From Desulfobacterales bacterium HSG2 (GTDB lineage Bacteria; Desulfobacterota; Desulfobacteria; Desulfobacterales; 4be13), in contig JAUCGI010000053.1 in assembly GCA_030378035.1 (NCBI GenBank), positions 1 to 32,326 of the forward strand: a DNA stretch of 32,326 nt, read 5' to 3'. The notes beneath the pieces are model-generated. The model had not been told where the DNA came from. It ran no database searches and saw nothing but the letters and a program-made list of their open reading frames with translations. The position numbers and the translations under genes were made by a program. Shown one piece after another: positions 23,501 to 31,029 of this stretch (position 1 is its first letter; each line of letters starts with the position of its first letter).

Positions 23501-26028
23501 GGTAAATTCGGGTCATCAATAATTTCCCTTGCCTGCATCTCCCGAAACCCCTTATCCCGCGCCAGCGTAAAGAGCGTCTCGTATTCCTTTGCCTCGTGAA
23601 GATGTTCCGCATAATGACGCAGAGCATATCGCCGAATGCCTTCCTCCTTCAAATCCTGCCATTTGGCGAGCCACTCCAACCACACCTCCCGCGCCCATTC
23701 CCGATTATCCCCCACAGTTTCCGATTCAAAGATATGCTGATGAAATGAATGATGATAAAATGTCCACCCATTCTCCCCCTCGGCCGTGTGCCCGGAACGC
23801 AGCATGAGATGTCCGTGAGCCAATGCCTCATGGAACCGCTTTTCCCAGTTGCGCCCTCTGCTCAGGTGAAAATCGGATAAGAGAACTTTCAGCCCGGGCT
23901 CGGTCATCGGGGCTTTCGCCCATGCCAGCACACAAAACAGAGGAGTCAGGATGCTCCCAATGTCACTGATGCGCAGCCGTTCCAGAATCTGCTCAAAGTA
24001 AGCGGACAATCCGTCCGGCAGTTTATCTTCGCTCCTCAGACTCAGGACACCCTGCTTCAGATCTTCCACAACCAGTTTCACATAGAGCGGCAATCCGTCG
24101 GATTTCTCAATCAGCGTTTCGATGAACCGATTGCGGTATCGGCATGTTTCCGCATGTTTCAGGATCAGGGAACCGAACTGGGAGACCACCTCCGCTCCGG
24201 TCACCTCCCTGACCGCGTTGATGAACAGTTCCTTTTCAGCAAATTCGTTATCACTGAGATTTCTGAGTTCCTTTAACACATTCTTGGGGAGTTTCTCCGA
24301 TTTCAGCCCTTTCAATGACTGCTCGGTGACGATATAGAGGACTTTCTCCACAATCTCATCCCGGTCAAAGAGTTCGTATTTGAGCCGATCCAAATGCTCG
24401 GTCAGCATGGTCCGGACAGCCTGTTCATCCAATCTGCCCAGGCCTTCGGGAAATACCGCGTCCGCGTCCTGCTTTAACCTCGATTCAATATCCGCATCCC
24501 TCCGCCCCGCACAGACACAGACCGCTTTGGACATGGCCAGCGAGGAGAGGTGGGAGATAATCCCCGAATCCATACGATAAATTTCATCCAATCCGTCAAT
24601 CAGAAAGAGAATCTTCTTATCCAAGTTTTCGCTTGCGGTCTGAAATTTGTGAATAAGCTCCTGGGGCGTCATCAGAGACGAGGTTTCAATCGGTTCCTGC
24701 AAAGCGGTCTGCAAGTGGAGCAGCGCGGCCCGGAGAAACTGACTGACGGAACAGTCCGCATGACCCGCACGGAAGAAATAGGGGATCATCAGCATGTTCT
24801 TTGCCGCGCCTTCGTAATCCTTCATCAGTTTTGCCATGAGCGCGGACTTGCCCACGCCCGGATCCCCCGCAATCCAGAACAGCCCCCAGTCATGGGATTT
24901 AACCTTCTCTTTAACAACCTTCACATCCGCATCCCGTCCCACAAAGACTTCTAAGAGTTCTTCGATCAGGGGCCTGAAGGTCAGCCCTTTCCGTTCCTCA
25001 TCGGCCTCGGTCAGACTGCGCCATTCCTCCAGTTTGAAGATTTCCCGGAACCGTTCCAGAACCTCGCCGCTCTGCTGGCTGAACGCGGCCTTGTCACTCA
25101 GCACGGTGAAATCAACGATGTTACGGTCGGAACGGAAATACAACTGGGGAGTCTCTCCGGCAATCCGCTCCCACCTGCCTTCCCGGTTCTGAAAGACCTC
25201 GCTGAAGACATGGAGCGGGAACAGGTCCAGGGCTTCGTGTTCACAGAGGAGATAAATCCGCCCGGGCTGAAGCGGCATTGAATCGGGAACCTGAATCGGC
25301 AAGAGATCATCCTGAGACCGGGGAACGCCTTGCAGGGAGACTGGTTTTCCGTCACCGGTACATGCGGTCAAAGCGCAGTTCTTCAGAAACGCCGATTCCG
25401 TCATCAGGGTTTCAAAGCGATCCTGATGGCTCGTCAGAAGTTCCTCTGCCCGTGTGTCAGGCAGTCTTCCGGCATGAGCCAGAAGGTTGCGCATGGCAAT
25501 GATATGCTTCTCCTCGTCTCCGCCCCCGTGTCCCAGGTGTGGCAGGAGATAATCTCTGACATAAGCCGGTAACTCAGGGACAAAACACAGGATCTGCTTT
25601 TTGGATTTGGGAAGATTCCTGTGAGCAAGTTCGAGCAAATCCTTCCACGCGCCAAAGGTGGGTCTTTCGATCTTTTCCGACAACGCTATCCTAAGCGACT
25701 CGGGAAATCCGTCGGACTGCCGCAGGATATCACTCAGCAGGATCATGCTCAGAAACCGGGTCAGCATCTCGGCCGCGTCGGTCAGGCGGTGGAGTTTCAC
25801 AAAGGGATTGGCTTCGAGAGCGTATTCCCGCAGAACCAGTGCCAGGGGGCAGGGCAGGTCATCTGCCAGCGTGAGAAGGGGGTGATCCTCAGTTTCGGGA
25901 AAAAGGGAAGAAGTTGAAAGGACTTCTTCAATCTCCTGTTGCCCATGATCGGGGCAGACCCAGAATTTGCCGACTTGAATGAGTTGTTGGCTGCATGTTT
26001 TGCATGTCGGGGGTTGTGTTTGATTCAT
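20551..26028 (-). CDS. HEPN-like / NACHT STAND ATPase with ~20 helical repeats
   Basis: A 1825-residue protein of the STAND type, a class that includes many anti-phage sensors. Order of parts: a zinc-ribbon-like start (Cys9, Cys12, Cys25, His28); a helical region with RNLLAH (Arg180 to His185), which fits the RX4-6H motif of HEPN RNases; a NACHT-type NTPase with Walker A GDPGVGKS (Lys394) and Walker B KILFLIDGLDEI (about 470), followed by winged-helix and helical parts; then from about residue 990 to 1775 some twenty 40-residue TPR-like repeats (ETARSIEDDPKRAEALKEIA..QAQAGEREESLKTF). Three units (near 21840-22160) are almost identical 120-bp copies. The ATG at 26028 with AAGGAG is preferred to one at 26052. 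Likely the repeats sense a ligand and the HEPN part acts; both are inference. Confidence 0.8.
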   Translation of the reverse strand: MNQTQPPTCKTCSQQLIQVGKFWVCPDHGQQEIEEVLSTSSLFPETEDHPLLTLADDLPCPLALVLREYALEANPFVKLHRLTDAAEMLTRFLSMILLSDILRQSDGFPESLRIALSEKIERPTFGAWKDLLELAHRNLPKSKKQILCFVPELPAYVRDYLLPHLGHGGGDEEKHIIAMRNLLAHAGRLPDTRAEELLTSHQDRFETLMTESAFLKNCALTACTGDGKPVSLQGVPRSQDDLLPIQVPDSMPLQPGRIYLLCEHEALDLFPLHVFSEVFQNREGRWERIAGETPQLYFRSDRNIVDFTVLSDKAAFSQQSGEVLERFREIFKLEEWRSLTEADEERKGLTFRPLIEELLEVFVGRDADVKVVKEKVKSHDWGLFWIAGDPGVGKSALMAKLMKDYEGAAKNMLMIPYFFRAGHADCSVSQFLRAALLHLQTALQEPIETSSLMTPQELIHKFQTASENLDKKILFLIDGLDEIYRMDSGIISHLSSLAMSKAVCVCAGRRDADIESRLKQDADAVFPEGLGRLDEQAVRTMLTEHLDRLKYELFDRDEIVEKVLYIVTEQSLKGLKSEKLPKNVLKELRNLSDNEFAEKELFINAVREVTGAEVVSQFGSLILKHAETCRYRNRFIETLIEKSDGLPLYVKLVVEDLKQGVLSLRSEDKLPDGLSAYFEQILERLRISDIGSILTPLFCVLAWAKAPMTEPGLKVLLSDFHLSRGRNWEKRFHEALAHGHLMLRSGHTAEGENGWTFYHHSFHQHIFESETVGDNREWAREVWLEWLAKWQDLKEEGIRRYALRHYAEHLHEAKEYETLFTLARDKGFREMQAREIIDDPNLPMQPLQIALNAAGEIDDAKGMAEFSLTHSWQVTEIMQESPLEALGKGSLKRACDLADLYDIDRSVKWYLLLAWALKDAGRMDEAEEIVAMLVKKELPRGKSNNGELVFLLGQIAEVSESIFSHLCKQLLNEFGRKDISASLIKKNYFSHALRTARCISDDSDRARTLKIIAEAQAQAGEREESLKTLAAALETAWCIEDKPDRVWVLREIAATQAQAGEREDSLKTLAATVETARSIKHTAYEDYDQCMGDLEEIAEMQAQSGETVAALETAWSISDDSWRVLALKKIATAQFKAGEREESLNTLDTALLTARNIKPHSEEDYFDHAWTLGEIAIAQAQAGEAFALKTARSIDDDQTRARVLKEIAATQARSGEREESLKTFTAALETARSIKNDPRRAEVLKEIAAAQSLSGEREESLKTFAAALETVRSIKGERRHAWELKEIAAAQAQAGERKESLKTFTAAFETARSIEDDPKRAEALKEIATAQAQAGERKESLKTFTAAFETARSIEDDSKRAEALKEIAAAQVLAGERKESLKTFTAAFETARSIEDDPKRAKALKEIAATKIQTWEREEFLNAAIEAARSIENDQRRSEMLKDIAVAQTQAGKRKESLNTFAAALEIARSIKDDRRHAEELKEIAAMQLLQTEEREKFLNTLAAALEATWSIKAYPAYGLSIKTFEKNIAVAQAQAGKTAEALLTARHTGFWRAEVEIAVAQAQAGEIAAALETARRIEGESDRAKALKEISVAQAQSREKEEFPNTFAKDFKTAQSIEDDFWLKEIAVAQAHAKETVAALEGTRSIEDDFWRASVLREIAAVQAQTGEREESLQTFESALESARNIEYDSNRAEALKAIATEQAQVGEREESLQTFESALESARSIEYDSGRVEALTEIATARIRAGFPEQVLEILELIIVNRNRHLPEIAEAFAEINDKENFKHLLIPCAYYLDVAYQMCWLLARLYPDQVTGIAEAIKSSEP

Positions 26029-26080
26029 ATCTGAACTCCTTATCCCCAGCAATGAATTGCCGGGCTATTTTCAGTTGCAA

Positions 26081-26402
26081 CACGGATTGTGTGTAAATTA
26101 CGGGTTCTCCGGCCATGTAATCCTTTCTTACCCACAATCCTTGTAGATGAAAGGGATGCGAGTTCTCTCTCCCATCTACACGGATTGTGGGTAAGAAAGG
26201 ATTACGGGTTCTCCGGCCATGTAATCCTTTCTTACCCACAATCCTTGTAGATGAAAGGGATTACGGGTTCTCTCTCCCATCTACACGGATTATGAGTAAG
26301 AAAGGATTACGGGTTCTCCGGCCATGTAATCCTTTCTTATCCACAATCCTTGTAGATGAGGCATGTCTGCCAGCCTTTCATCCACACGGATTGTGGGTAA
26401 GA
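26081..26402. repeat. Palindromic repeat cluster D
   Basis: Three complete units: 26081-26149 (shortened), 26173-26253 and 26278-26358, followed by a left half at 26378-26402. In 26173-26253 the two 33-base arms differ at one position only. Units are joined by a 24-base linker (AAAGGGATTACGGGTTCTCT and four more bases). The cluster starts about 50 bp upstream of the STAND gene start. The rest of the gap (26403-26474) shows nothing recognisable. Confidence 0.9.
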
Positions 26403-26474
26403 ACCAGCTATCTGTCACAGGTTCCCCCGAATATATTAGAATACCATGCTTCTCCGACTATGTAAAGGAACCCA

Positions 26475-27217
26475 TTAGAGTTTCAGTAAGGTCTTCAAGA
26501 ACTCAACAACATCGCTGATAACAGACAATGTTTCTTTTTGAATCCATTGATCCTTCTTGATGGTCACTGTATTTGTCTTGCCCGGCTGAAGGATGCTGGC
26601 TACAGCCGCCACAACCGCCTTATCGTTATCAAAAGGTCTCCAATGGGAGGTATCTCCTTCACCAAACTGAGCCACAAAATCCCGAGACAAGGAGATGTAT
26701 TCGGGGTAAGCAATGGCTCCGCATTCCAAAATCCGTGTTTCAAGAACGCCCGGGTTCATATTGTCAGGGAGGACAAATATTCCTGTCCTCACAGAACCGG
26801 CCTGTGCAACTCCCGGTTCCGACGGGAAATCAGGAAACAAGACTTCAAATGCTTTGTGATATTCCTGAACAACCCTCGGGGTTCTTTATCGTCAGCATCG
26901 GCGATGATCCCGAAAGCAGAAATGTCCTGATGATACGGCGGATGATTTCGGAGCAGAACCGGGAATCTGGATTTCAGATTCGTTCCCTCACCCGCGTAAA
27001 CAGCCACCGACAAGTCATCTGTAAAAAGAATTGAAGGCATATCAACTCGGACATAAAGCTGCTTTTTAGGATAGGTGGGGATAAACTGAAACCAGAAAGG
27101 GTTCAGTTTGGATTTTTTCCCTTTGAATTCCCGGAATCCCATCAACTGCAATATCTTTGAAACAAATGCTTGGTCATGGGGACCTTCCACACCCAGAATC
27201 GCATATTGGCCAGCCAT
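26475..27217 (-). pseudogene. TOPRIM-type DUF3226 protein gene with one frameshift
   Basis: The start (MAGQYAILGVEGPHDQAFVSKILQLMGF) and the segment ISAFGIIADADDKEP carry the TOPRIM signature: a glutamate in VEGPHD and an aspartate pair in DAD. The frame then shifts by one base in CCCCGAGGG near 26875-26883. It continues in the next frame as VVQEYHKAFEVLFPDFPSEPGVAQAG, GIFVLPDNMNPGVLETRILECG and on to 26475. Joined, the product would be about 247 residues, the usual size for DUF3226. TOPRIM partners of ABC-type ATPases act as nucleases in OLD-like defence systems. The ATG overlaps the ATPase stop (TAATG). It may be a real mutation, a programmed shift, or a sequencing error. Confidence 0.7.
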
Positions 27218-28329
27218 TATCTCACCTCCTGTCCCAGTTCCGTTCTCAACACGCAAAGCGTATCCCAGTCCAACCTTGTAACAGCAGTTTTCTCCCGGGT
27301 TCGGTTCAGTCGATATATCACCAAATCCTCCTCTCCCTCATCATCTTCCGGCGATTCCAGCATCGCATCCACTGCTTCGAGACTGTGAGTCGTGGCAAAA
27401 ATCTGGACATTCAGCGATCTGGAAATATGTGCCATCCATCGGAAAATGCTGACCAGCGCAGAGGTGTGGATTGCGGTTTCGATCTCGTCAATGAGAAGGA
27501 TTCCGTTTTCCGCCAGCAGCATATTCAGGGCGATGGTCAATGTGCGGCGGACGCCGTCACCCATGGCGCTGAACGGCGAAAGTCCCAGATCATCATGGCG
27601 GATATATAAGATCGGACGAATCCCTTCGGGAGAAAGAATCTTCAGTTCTGATATCCCGGGTTCGGTCTGTTTTATGATTTCGATGATCTCTCCTGCCTTG
27701 GAATTCAGATCAATCTCTGTGAACTGCCCGATCTGGGTCTGTTCCACCCAATGCGAAAAAGGCGTTATCGTGGCTGCCGGCAGGATCGGTTTCCGGGGCT
27801 TCTGCCTGCTGACAAACCGTTCGTTCTGCCAGAGTTGGAAATTTTCAGAAATTTCCTGCGGACCATCTGCCCGGGAGTGCATCATTGCTTTCAACGAGAA
27901 ATTAGCACCCCGCCTTATATTGTCAGACGCATAAGGCAGAGATTCATCTTCGCTTGGTTCAGCCTGATCCGCACTTAAAATCTCGCTGTAACTCCCGTGG
28001 GACTCAGCAACACAGAAATCCCCGTTTCCGCTGACAAAGGTCTCTCCGCTGTACAGCGAGTCCTCAGTCTGATGATTCGTTTGCGGAAATAACCATTTCA
28101 GAGCATCCAACATGGGAACACGGGAGGATGTCATTTCCCGACGCCATGCGGTATTCAACCATTCCAGCGGATCAAGCGGCCGGCAATACGTTGAAACCGC
28201 CTCAAGGACGCTGGTCTTTCCGGAGTTGTTGGCCCCGACAAGAAGATTAATTCGTCCCAGGCCGGACAGTTCCAGTTCCCGTAATCCTCGGAACCGATGT
28301 ATCATAAGATTTTCCAAGTGTTTCTTCAT
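27217..28329 (-). CDS. OLD/AAA_21-type ABC ATPase, defence-like
   Basis: A 370-residue ABC-class ATPase without membrane parts. Walker A is GANNSGKTS near residue 33, a signature-like segment is SPFSAMGDGVRRTLTIALNMLL, Walker B is ILLIDEIETAIH, and the switch histidine is in ATTHSLEAVDAM. Such ATPases with an adjacent TOPRIM gene make two-gene systems (OLD class 2, Gabija-like, PARIS-like) that detect phage and trigger cleavage. I cannot name the exact subtype. The third-codon ATG at 28329 is preferred because AAAGGAGG lies 6 bases before it; the upstream ATG (28335) touches the site itself. The stop overlaps the TOPRIM start by one base. The 5' part was copied to 15911-16230. Confidence 0.85.
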   Translation of the reverse strand: MKKHLENLMIHRFRGLRELELSGLGRINLLVGANNSGKTSVLEAVSTYCRPLDPLEWLNTAWRREMTSSRVPMLDALKWLFPQTNHQTEDSLYSGETFVSGNGDFCVAESHGSYSEILSADQAEPSEDESLPYASDNIRRGANFSLKAMMHSRADGPQEISENFQLWQNERFVSRQKPRKPILPAATITPFSHWVEQTQIGQFTEIDLNSKAGEIIEIIKQTEPGISELKILSPEGIRPILYIRHDDLGLSPFSAMGDGVRRTLTIALNMLLAENGILLIDEIETAIHTSALVSIFRWMAHISRSLNVQIFATTHSLEAVDAMLESPEDDEGEEDLVIYRLNRTREKTAVTRLDWDTLCVLRTELGQEVR

Positions 28330-28380
28330 TATCATCCTCCTTTAAACCTGATGCGTGAGAATATCCGTTGTTTGTTTTTG

Positions 28381-28794
28381 CGTCTGCACGGATTGTGTGA
28401 GAAAGGATTATGGGTTCTCCAGGCCATTAATCCCTTCTTATCGCTAATCCTTGTAGATGAGCATGTATCCGTCTTTCCATCTGCACGCCTCCCATCTACA
28501 AGGATTAGCGATAAGAAAAGGATTACGGGTTCTCCAGGCCATTAATCCCTTCTTATCGCTAATCCTTGTAGATGAGCATGTATCCGTCTTTCCATCTGCA
28601 CGCCCCCCATCTACAAGGATTAGCGATAAGAAAAGGATAGCGGGTTCCCCGGCCATGTAATCCTTTCTTACCCACAATCCTTGTAGATGAAAGGGATTAC
28701 GGGTTCTCTCTCCCATCTACACGGATTATGTCTAAAAAAGGATTACGGGTTCACCAGCCATGTAATCCTTTCTCACCCACAATCCGTGTAGATG
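28381..28794. repeat. Palindromic repeat cluster E (four units)
   Basis: Four complete units at 28381-28459, 28493-28574, 28608-28689 and 28714-28794. Units 1 and 2 are joined by a 33-base linker (AGCATGTATCCGTC...CACGCCTCC), as are 2 and 3. Units 3 and 4 use the 24-base AAAGGGATTACGGG linker. Unit 2 and the left arm of unit 3 use the TTAGCGATAAG variant, so arms match within units. The last unit ends 11 bp before the stop codon of the CorA-like gene. Confidence 0.92.
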
Positions 28795-28805
28795 AAAGGG
28801 ATTGA

Positions 28806-30464
28806 TCAGTCCCTGAACCGAAACCAGGCAATTATCGCAAATATCATGCCGATAACCAGCCAGAACAGGGCCATCCATATTGACATGCCTTCTGTTTCCA
28901 GGGTGATGGTCCGCAGATTGATTCCGAGAAAACCGACAATCAGAGCGGGAATCCCGATACACAGGGTGAAAAAGAGCATACATTTCTCAATTCGTTCTGT
29001 CCTCCGAACCTTCATGTATTCATACATCTCCCGCACCGCGCTGCTGACCTCCTCATACAACGGATGAACCTGCAAGGCTTCCTGCAACCTGGCATAATAG
29101 CGGTGATAATTGTCACGCTGGGCCACCTGTACGAAAAAGCCCCGTGCCTTGAACTGCAATATCTCATCCCGGATATGGGGGAATTCCTTCCTTATGCCGG
29201 ACTTCCTCTTCTTAAAGAACCTCGCAGCAAGATGACGGCCATGCTCCCATATCCGTCCGGCCGTTCCCCGGAAAAAGCCCGGGGTTCTGACTCGGGATAC
29301 AAGTTCACGAATCCGGGAAGAGGGTTTCATCTCAGGGTTCCCGAAAATCCGGGCGTCAGAGAACTGGCGGATGACATCACGCATGATCTCGGAAAGAACG
29401 CTGCGAGTCGTCCGGCCGTTCATCTCTGACCATGTTTCCCCGATCTCCTTCAGCATCCTGATAAGCACAAACCGCTGGTGCAATGTGAAGAAAAACAGAA
29501 AGAAATACTGGCGTCCCAACTGCTCCGGCAGAGTCTTACGGAAAAACCTTGTATTCGGAGCGTCAAAAGCGATGAACACACCGCCGGCCAATGAGAACAG
29601 AAACCACTGACGTTCCGCGTAAGCGAGCGTTGAATGATCATCCATACGCAGATGTTCGGCCGCCGGATGCAGCTCCTGGGAGGTGTTGAAGAAATTACGC
29701 ACCCGGTAAACGAAATGAGGTATGTTTTCCCCCTCTGACTCATCTGCGAAGAGTGCTGTGAACGGAAGCATTTCCCCCGGAACAAACACATTTTTCGCAT
29801 CACCTCTGCGCACTCCCAGATCAAGTATGCTGTCAATAACATCGCCGAACAGCTTGGGTTTGCCGGGATGTCTGCTGACGCCGCCGGCCGGTTCCGGGAA
29901 AAACGGACTCAGAACCGGTTTTTTTGTCTCCCGATCAAAGCCCGTGCGTTTCCTTCCCCGCACAGCGACTTTCCGCTGCCCGCGTATGAATCGGAAATAA
30001 TGCAGAAAGTCAAGCCAGTCCGAGTCTTTTTCGCCCTCAGGTTTCACCTCGATGCTCAGAAAGCCGACTCCCATGCCGAACAAAACGAGCTGGCATTCCT
30101 CAAACTGAAAGGGAATTTTTTTCTCATTCCGAACCAGCTCCCACTGAACATTGCCGCCCGTGCCTCCGTATCGGGACTGAAGCAGCGTGTGGTTCAACTG
30201 CCACAGGCACACAGTCGGCGTCAGCTTGTCGTCATACAGACATTCAGCGGCTTCATCATTATTACCATTGCTCAGACAGTCAGCCACATGGGGCAGGAGT
30301 TCGTCCTTCAGAGATTTTTCCTGCGAGTTCCACACAGCCTGTTCGGTCTTCCGAGCCTGCCATTTCCGACCGTCTATTGCATGAACCCGCTCATTGAACG
30401 TGGCCGGATCAAACAGAAACGGATAAACAAATCGGATGAATGACGCTTTTGAATCTATTTTCAT
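28806..30464 (-). CDS. CorA-like two-helix membrane protein with a large cytoplasmic domain
   Basis: A 552-residue protein. The last ~60 residues form the CorA-type membrane module: a helix CMLFFTLCIGIPALIVGFLGIN with GFLGIN at the place of the CorA GMN loop, a short periplasmic loop, and a second helix IWMALFWLVIGMIFAIIAWF ending in a basic tail. The ~485 residues before it are a large cytoplasmic part with a long predicted coiled-coil (NYHRYYARLQEALQVHPLYEEVSSAVREMYEYMKV) and an unrecognised N-terminal domain. Because GMN is changed, Mg2+ transport is uncertain. In some type III CRISPR systems a CorA-like protein is the membrane effector; a comparable role here is inference from the defence context. 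AAGGAG before the ATG at 30464 supports the start. Confidence 0.7.
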   Translation of the reverse strand: MKIDSKASFIRFVYPFLFDPATFNERVHAIDGRKWQARKTEQAVWNSQEKSLKDELLPHVADCLSNGNNDEAAECLYDDKLTPTVCLWQLNHTLLQSRYGGTGGNVQWELVRNEKKIPFQFEECQLVLFGMGVGFLSIEVKPEGEKDSDWLDFLHYFRFIRGQRKVAVRGRKRTGFDRETKKPVLSPFFPEPAGGVSRHPGKPKLFGDVIDSILDLGVRRGDAKNVFVPGEMLPFTALFADESEGENIPHFVYRVRNFFNTSQELHPAAEHLRMDDHSTLAYAERQWFLFSLAGGVFIAFDAPNTRFFRKTLPEQLGRQYFFLFFFTLHQRFVLIRMLKEIGETWSEMNGRTTRSVLSEIMRDVIRQFSDARIFGNPEMKPSSRIRELVSRVRTPGFFRGTAGRIWEHGRHLAARFFKKRKSGIRKEFPHIRDEILQFKARGFFVQVAQRDNYHRYYARLQEALQVHPLYEEVSSAVREMYEYMKVRRTERIEKCMLFFTLCIGIPALIVGFLGINLRTITLETEGMSIWMALFWLVIGMIFAIIAWFRFRD

Positions 30465-30492
30465 AGTTAAGCTCCTTTTTGGCAATTAATTA

Positions 30493-30791
30493 CACACGGA
30501 TTGTGTGTAAGAAAGGATTACGGGTTCTCCAAGCCATGTAATCCTTTCTTATCCACAATCCTTGTAGATGGCCGTGTAATCCTTTCTTACCCACAATCCT
30601 TGTAGATGAAAGGGATTACAGGTTCTCTCTCTCATCTACACGGATTATGGGTAAGAAAGGATTACGGGTTCCCCGGCCATGTAATCCTTTCTTACCCACC
30701 ATCCTTGTAGATGAGCGTATTATGTCCGCCCTCCCATCTACACGGATTGTGGGTAAGAAAGGATTACGGTTCTCCGGCCATGTAATCTTTT
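30493..30791. repeat. Palindromic repeat cluster F
   Basis: Complete units at 30493-30570 and 30633-30713, an extra right half ending at 30608, and a truncated third unit from 30735 that stops near 30791. Linkers are the GGCCGT, AAAGGGATTACAGG and AGCGTATTATGTCCG types. The first unit lies about 30 bp upstream of the CorA-like start codon. Confidence 0.9.
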
Positions 30792-30810
30792 CCTGATTAT
30801 AACGGATTTT

Positions 30811-30940
30811 GGGGAGGCCCGGGAATATGACAACGGATTCCGGGATGAAACGGATATTCCCGGATCGGATATGACAGCGGGGATTAAACGGACATATCCG
30901 TTTAATCCTTCTATCCGTTGTCATATTCCGGGGCCTCCCC
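30811..30940. mobile_element. 130-bp inverted-repeat element (MITE-like)
   Basis: 28-base arms starting GGGGAGGCCC (30811-30838, 30913-30940) match with one mismatch. A perfect 12-bp inner hairpin, GGATTAAACGGA-CATA-TCCGTTTAATCC, lies at 30881-30908. It has no gene and no clear target duplication. It truncates the TOPRIM-like gene. Confidence 0.7.
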
Positions 30941-31029
30941 GGATCATCTCTGACCGCTTTCTCCAAAAACAGATAATCGGTGTCACCGTCTCCCACAACA
31001 ATGATTCTCAAAGGGCTGAAATCGTTCAT
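30941..31029 (-). pseudogene. Stub of a TOPRIM-like (DUF4276-type) gene
   Basis: Only about 30 codons remain: MNDFSPLRIIVVGDGDTDYLFLEKAVRDDPG. The pattern IIVVGxGxTDYLFLEKAV is the first strand and loop of TOPRIM-like DUF4276/OLD partners, with aspartate where glutamate is usual. The ATG overlaps the ATPase stop by one base (TGATG), the same order as at 27217. The remainder is replaced by the 130-bp element and repeats. Confidence 0.6.

Noticed and set aside
16221..30791. Integron attC sites between gene cassettes
   Set aside because: The layout is reminiscent, but the units lack the RYYYAAC/GTTRRRY ends, the arms pair too perfectly, many genes have a different structure from cassettes, and no integron integrase is in the window.
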